A DNA stretch of 6,058 nt from a bacterium (lineage in GTDB: Bacteria; Vulcanimicrobiota; Xenobia; Xenobiales; Xenobiaceae), in assembly GCA_017444045.1 (NCBI GenBank), contig JAFSXO010000345.1, positions 1 to 6,058 of the forward strand, in the 5' to 3' direction. Positions 5,405 to 6,058 of this stretch are shown piece by piece (the first letter of the stretch is position 1; the number at the start of each line of letters is the position of its first letter). Below the pieces are notes generated by a model. That model was not told the origin of the DNA, did no database searches, and was given only the letters and a program-made list of their open reading frames with translations. Position numbers and translations under genes: made by a program.

Positions 5405-6033
5405 TAAGCCCTTACCACCGAGATGCGCTGCTGAATGTGCTGGCCTGAAATAAGCTCGTCTATCATGGCTATGGCGTAGTCGGCATAGCTGATGATGCTT
5501 TCTCCGCGGCTGTTTACGGTCAGTTCCTCACCGGCTAAGATATAATGGCCGCTGCGCTCGCCCTCGGCTTGGAAGTCGCCAGCGGGACTGACGTAGGTCC
5601 AGCGAACATCGTTGCGCTGACGCAGCTCCTCCAGAGACTTGGCCTGGGCTGAAGCTAAAGGCTTGAACATCTCAGGGAAATCCGGCGCCTCAAATACCTG
5701 GGCGGTATGCGCGGGACTGGTGTAAAGACTGCCGGCTCCGCCGACTACCAGCAGGCGCGTAGAAGTGTGGCTCAGCAGATCGCACAGGTGCTTTAAAGTG
5801 ACGCTGTGCTGCGACAGAGCCTCGGGGGCCCAGACTCCGAAGGCATCTATCACGGCGTCAAAGCCGGCTAAATCTTCCTTGGTCAGGTCCATAAGGTCTT
5901 TGCTTATCGCCTGAGAAGCATCGCTGTGGTTCTCGCCGCGCACGACTGCGGTTACGTCTAGCCCGCGGGCAACGGCCTCTTTGACGATTAGCCTGCCGGC
6001 TTTGCCGTTGGCGCAAACGACTGCCAGTTTCAT
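5404..6033 (-). CDS. NAD(P)-binding Rossmann protein (NmrA/YwnB-like atypical SDR)
   Basis: A 209-residue cytoplasmic protein of the NAD(P)H-binding/COG2910-like group of atypical short-chain dehydrogenases, often annotated as putative NADH-flavin reductase or NAD-dependent epimerase. The N-terminus MKLAVVCANGKAGRLIVKEA carries the dinucleotide-binding turn in the form A-N-G-K-A-G (residues 9-14), followed by a second strand with VVRG (30-33) that would contact the cofactor ribose or phosphate. Further family features are DAVIDAFG (59-66), the strand LLVVGGAGSLY (94-104), WTYVSPAG (145-152) and the C-terminal ISYADYAIAMIDEL (181-194). No Y-x-x-x-K catalytic pair of classical SDRs is evident, as is normal for this group. 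The substrate is unknown. It is the first visible gene of a two-gene unit, with the macrodomain hydrolase following through a one-base overlap. It looks more GC-rich than the + strand genes. The promoter lies beyond the right edge. Confidence 0.88.
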   Translation of the reverse strand: MKLAVVCANGKAGRLIVKEAVARGLDVTAVVRGENHSDASQAISKDLMDLTKEDLAGFDAVIDAFGVWAPEALSQHSVTLKHLCDLLSHTSTRLLVVGGAGSLYTSPAHTAQVFEAPDFPEMFKPLASAQAKSLEELRQRNDVRWTYVSPAGDFQAEGERSGHYILAGEELTVNSRGESIISYADYAIAMIDELISGQHIQQRISVVRA

Positions 6034-6041
6034 AATGTTAG

Positions 6042-6047
6042 CCTCCT
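6042..6047 (-). promoter_or_regulatory. Strong Shine-Dalgarno site of the NAD(P)-binding gene
   Basis: Read on the - strand, the sequence is AGGAGG, 8 nt before the ATG at 6033-6031. This is a full-consensus site and fixes the start. It also shows that the organism uses canonical Shine-Dalgarno initiation. Confidence 0.85.
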
Positions 6048-6058
6048 AAAGGATATGA

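Overview
The window holds five complete genes in two opposed blocks. On the + strand are three genes: a BspA-type leucine-rich-repeat protein (247-1224), an exported Sel1-repeat protein (1280-3571) and an unrecognised lipoprotein (3659-4507). On the - strand is a tightly coupled pair: an NAD(P)-binding Rossmann protein (6033 to 5404) followed by a zinc-type macrodomain protein-ADP-ribose hydrolase (5404 to 4589). The two blocks converge on an 81-nt gap (4508-4588) in which I see no convincing terminator. No tRNA, rRNA, CRISPR array, transposase or phage gene is visible.

Organism: the genes use clear Shine-Dalgarno sites, type I and type II signal peptides and a mixed, roughly 50% GC composition. 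BspA-like LRRs, exported Sel1-repeat proteins and an orphan lipoprotein suggest a host-associated, probably anaerobic bacterium with a Gram-negative-type envelope. Zinc macrodomain hydrolases are best known from Firmicutes, so a diderm Firmicute (Negativicutes) or a gut gammaproteobacterium such as a Succinivibrionaceae member would both fit. This is inference; no marker gene settles it.

Region by region: 1-246 is a leader with no gene I can defend. It carries a 13-bp imperfect tandem repeat and GC-rich complementary segments that could fold as a structured RNA. The LRR gene is made of 69-bp units, some nearly identical. The Sel1 protein has about 13 repeats and a cysteine-rich first quarter. 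Between it and the lipoprotein gene lies a perfect 9-bp inverted repeat whose right arm contains a consensus TATAAT, and the lipoprotein start is best placed at 3659, downstream of it. Inside the macrodomain gene is a perfect 14-bp inverted repeat with a third, competing 10-bp arm.

How the genes may work together: the + strand trio combines two protein-interaction repeat proteins with an exported lipoprotein, which could form an envelope or host-interaction module, but nothing in the sequence proves a shared function. The - strand pair is translationally coupled (TAATG overlap). Both products handle NAD(P) or NAD-derived ADP-ribose, so a role in reversing ADP-ribosylation together with a redox step is a reasonable hypothesis.
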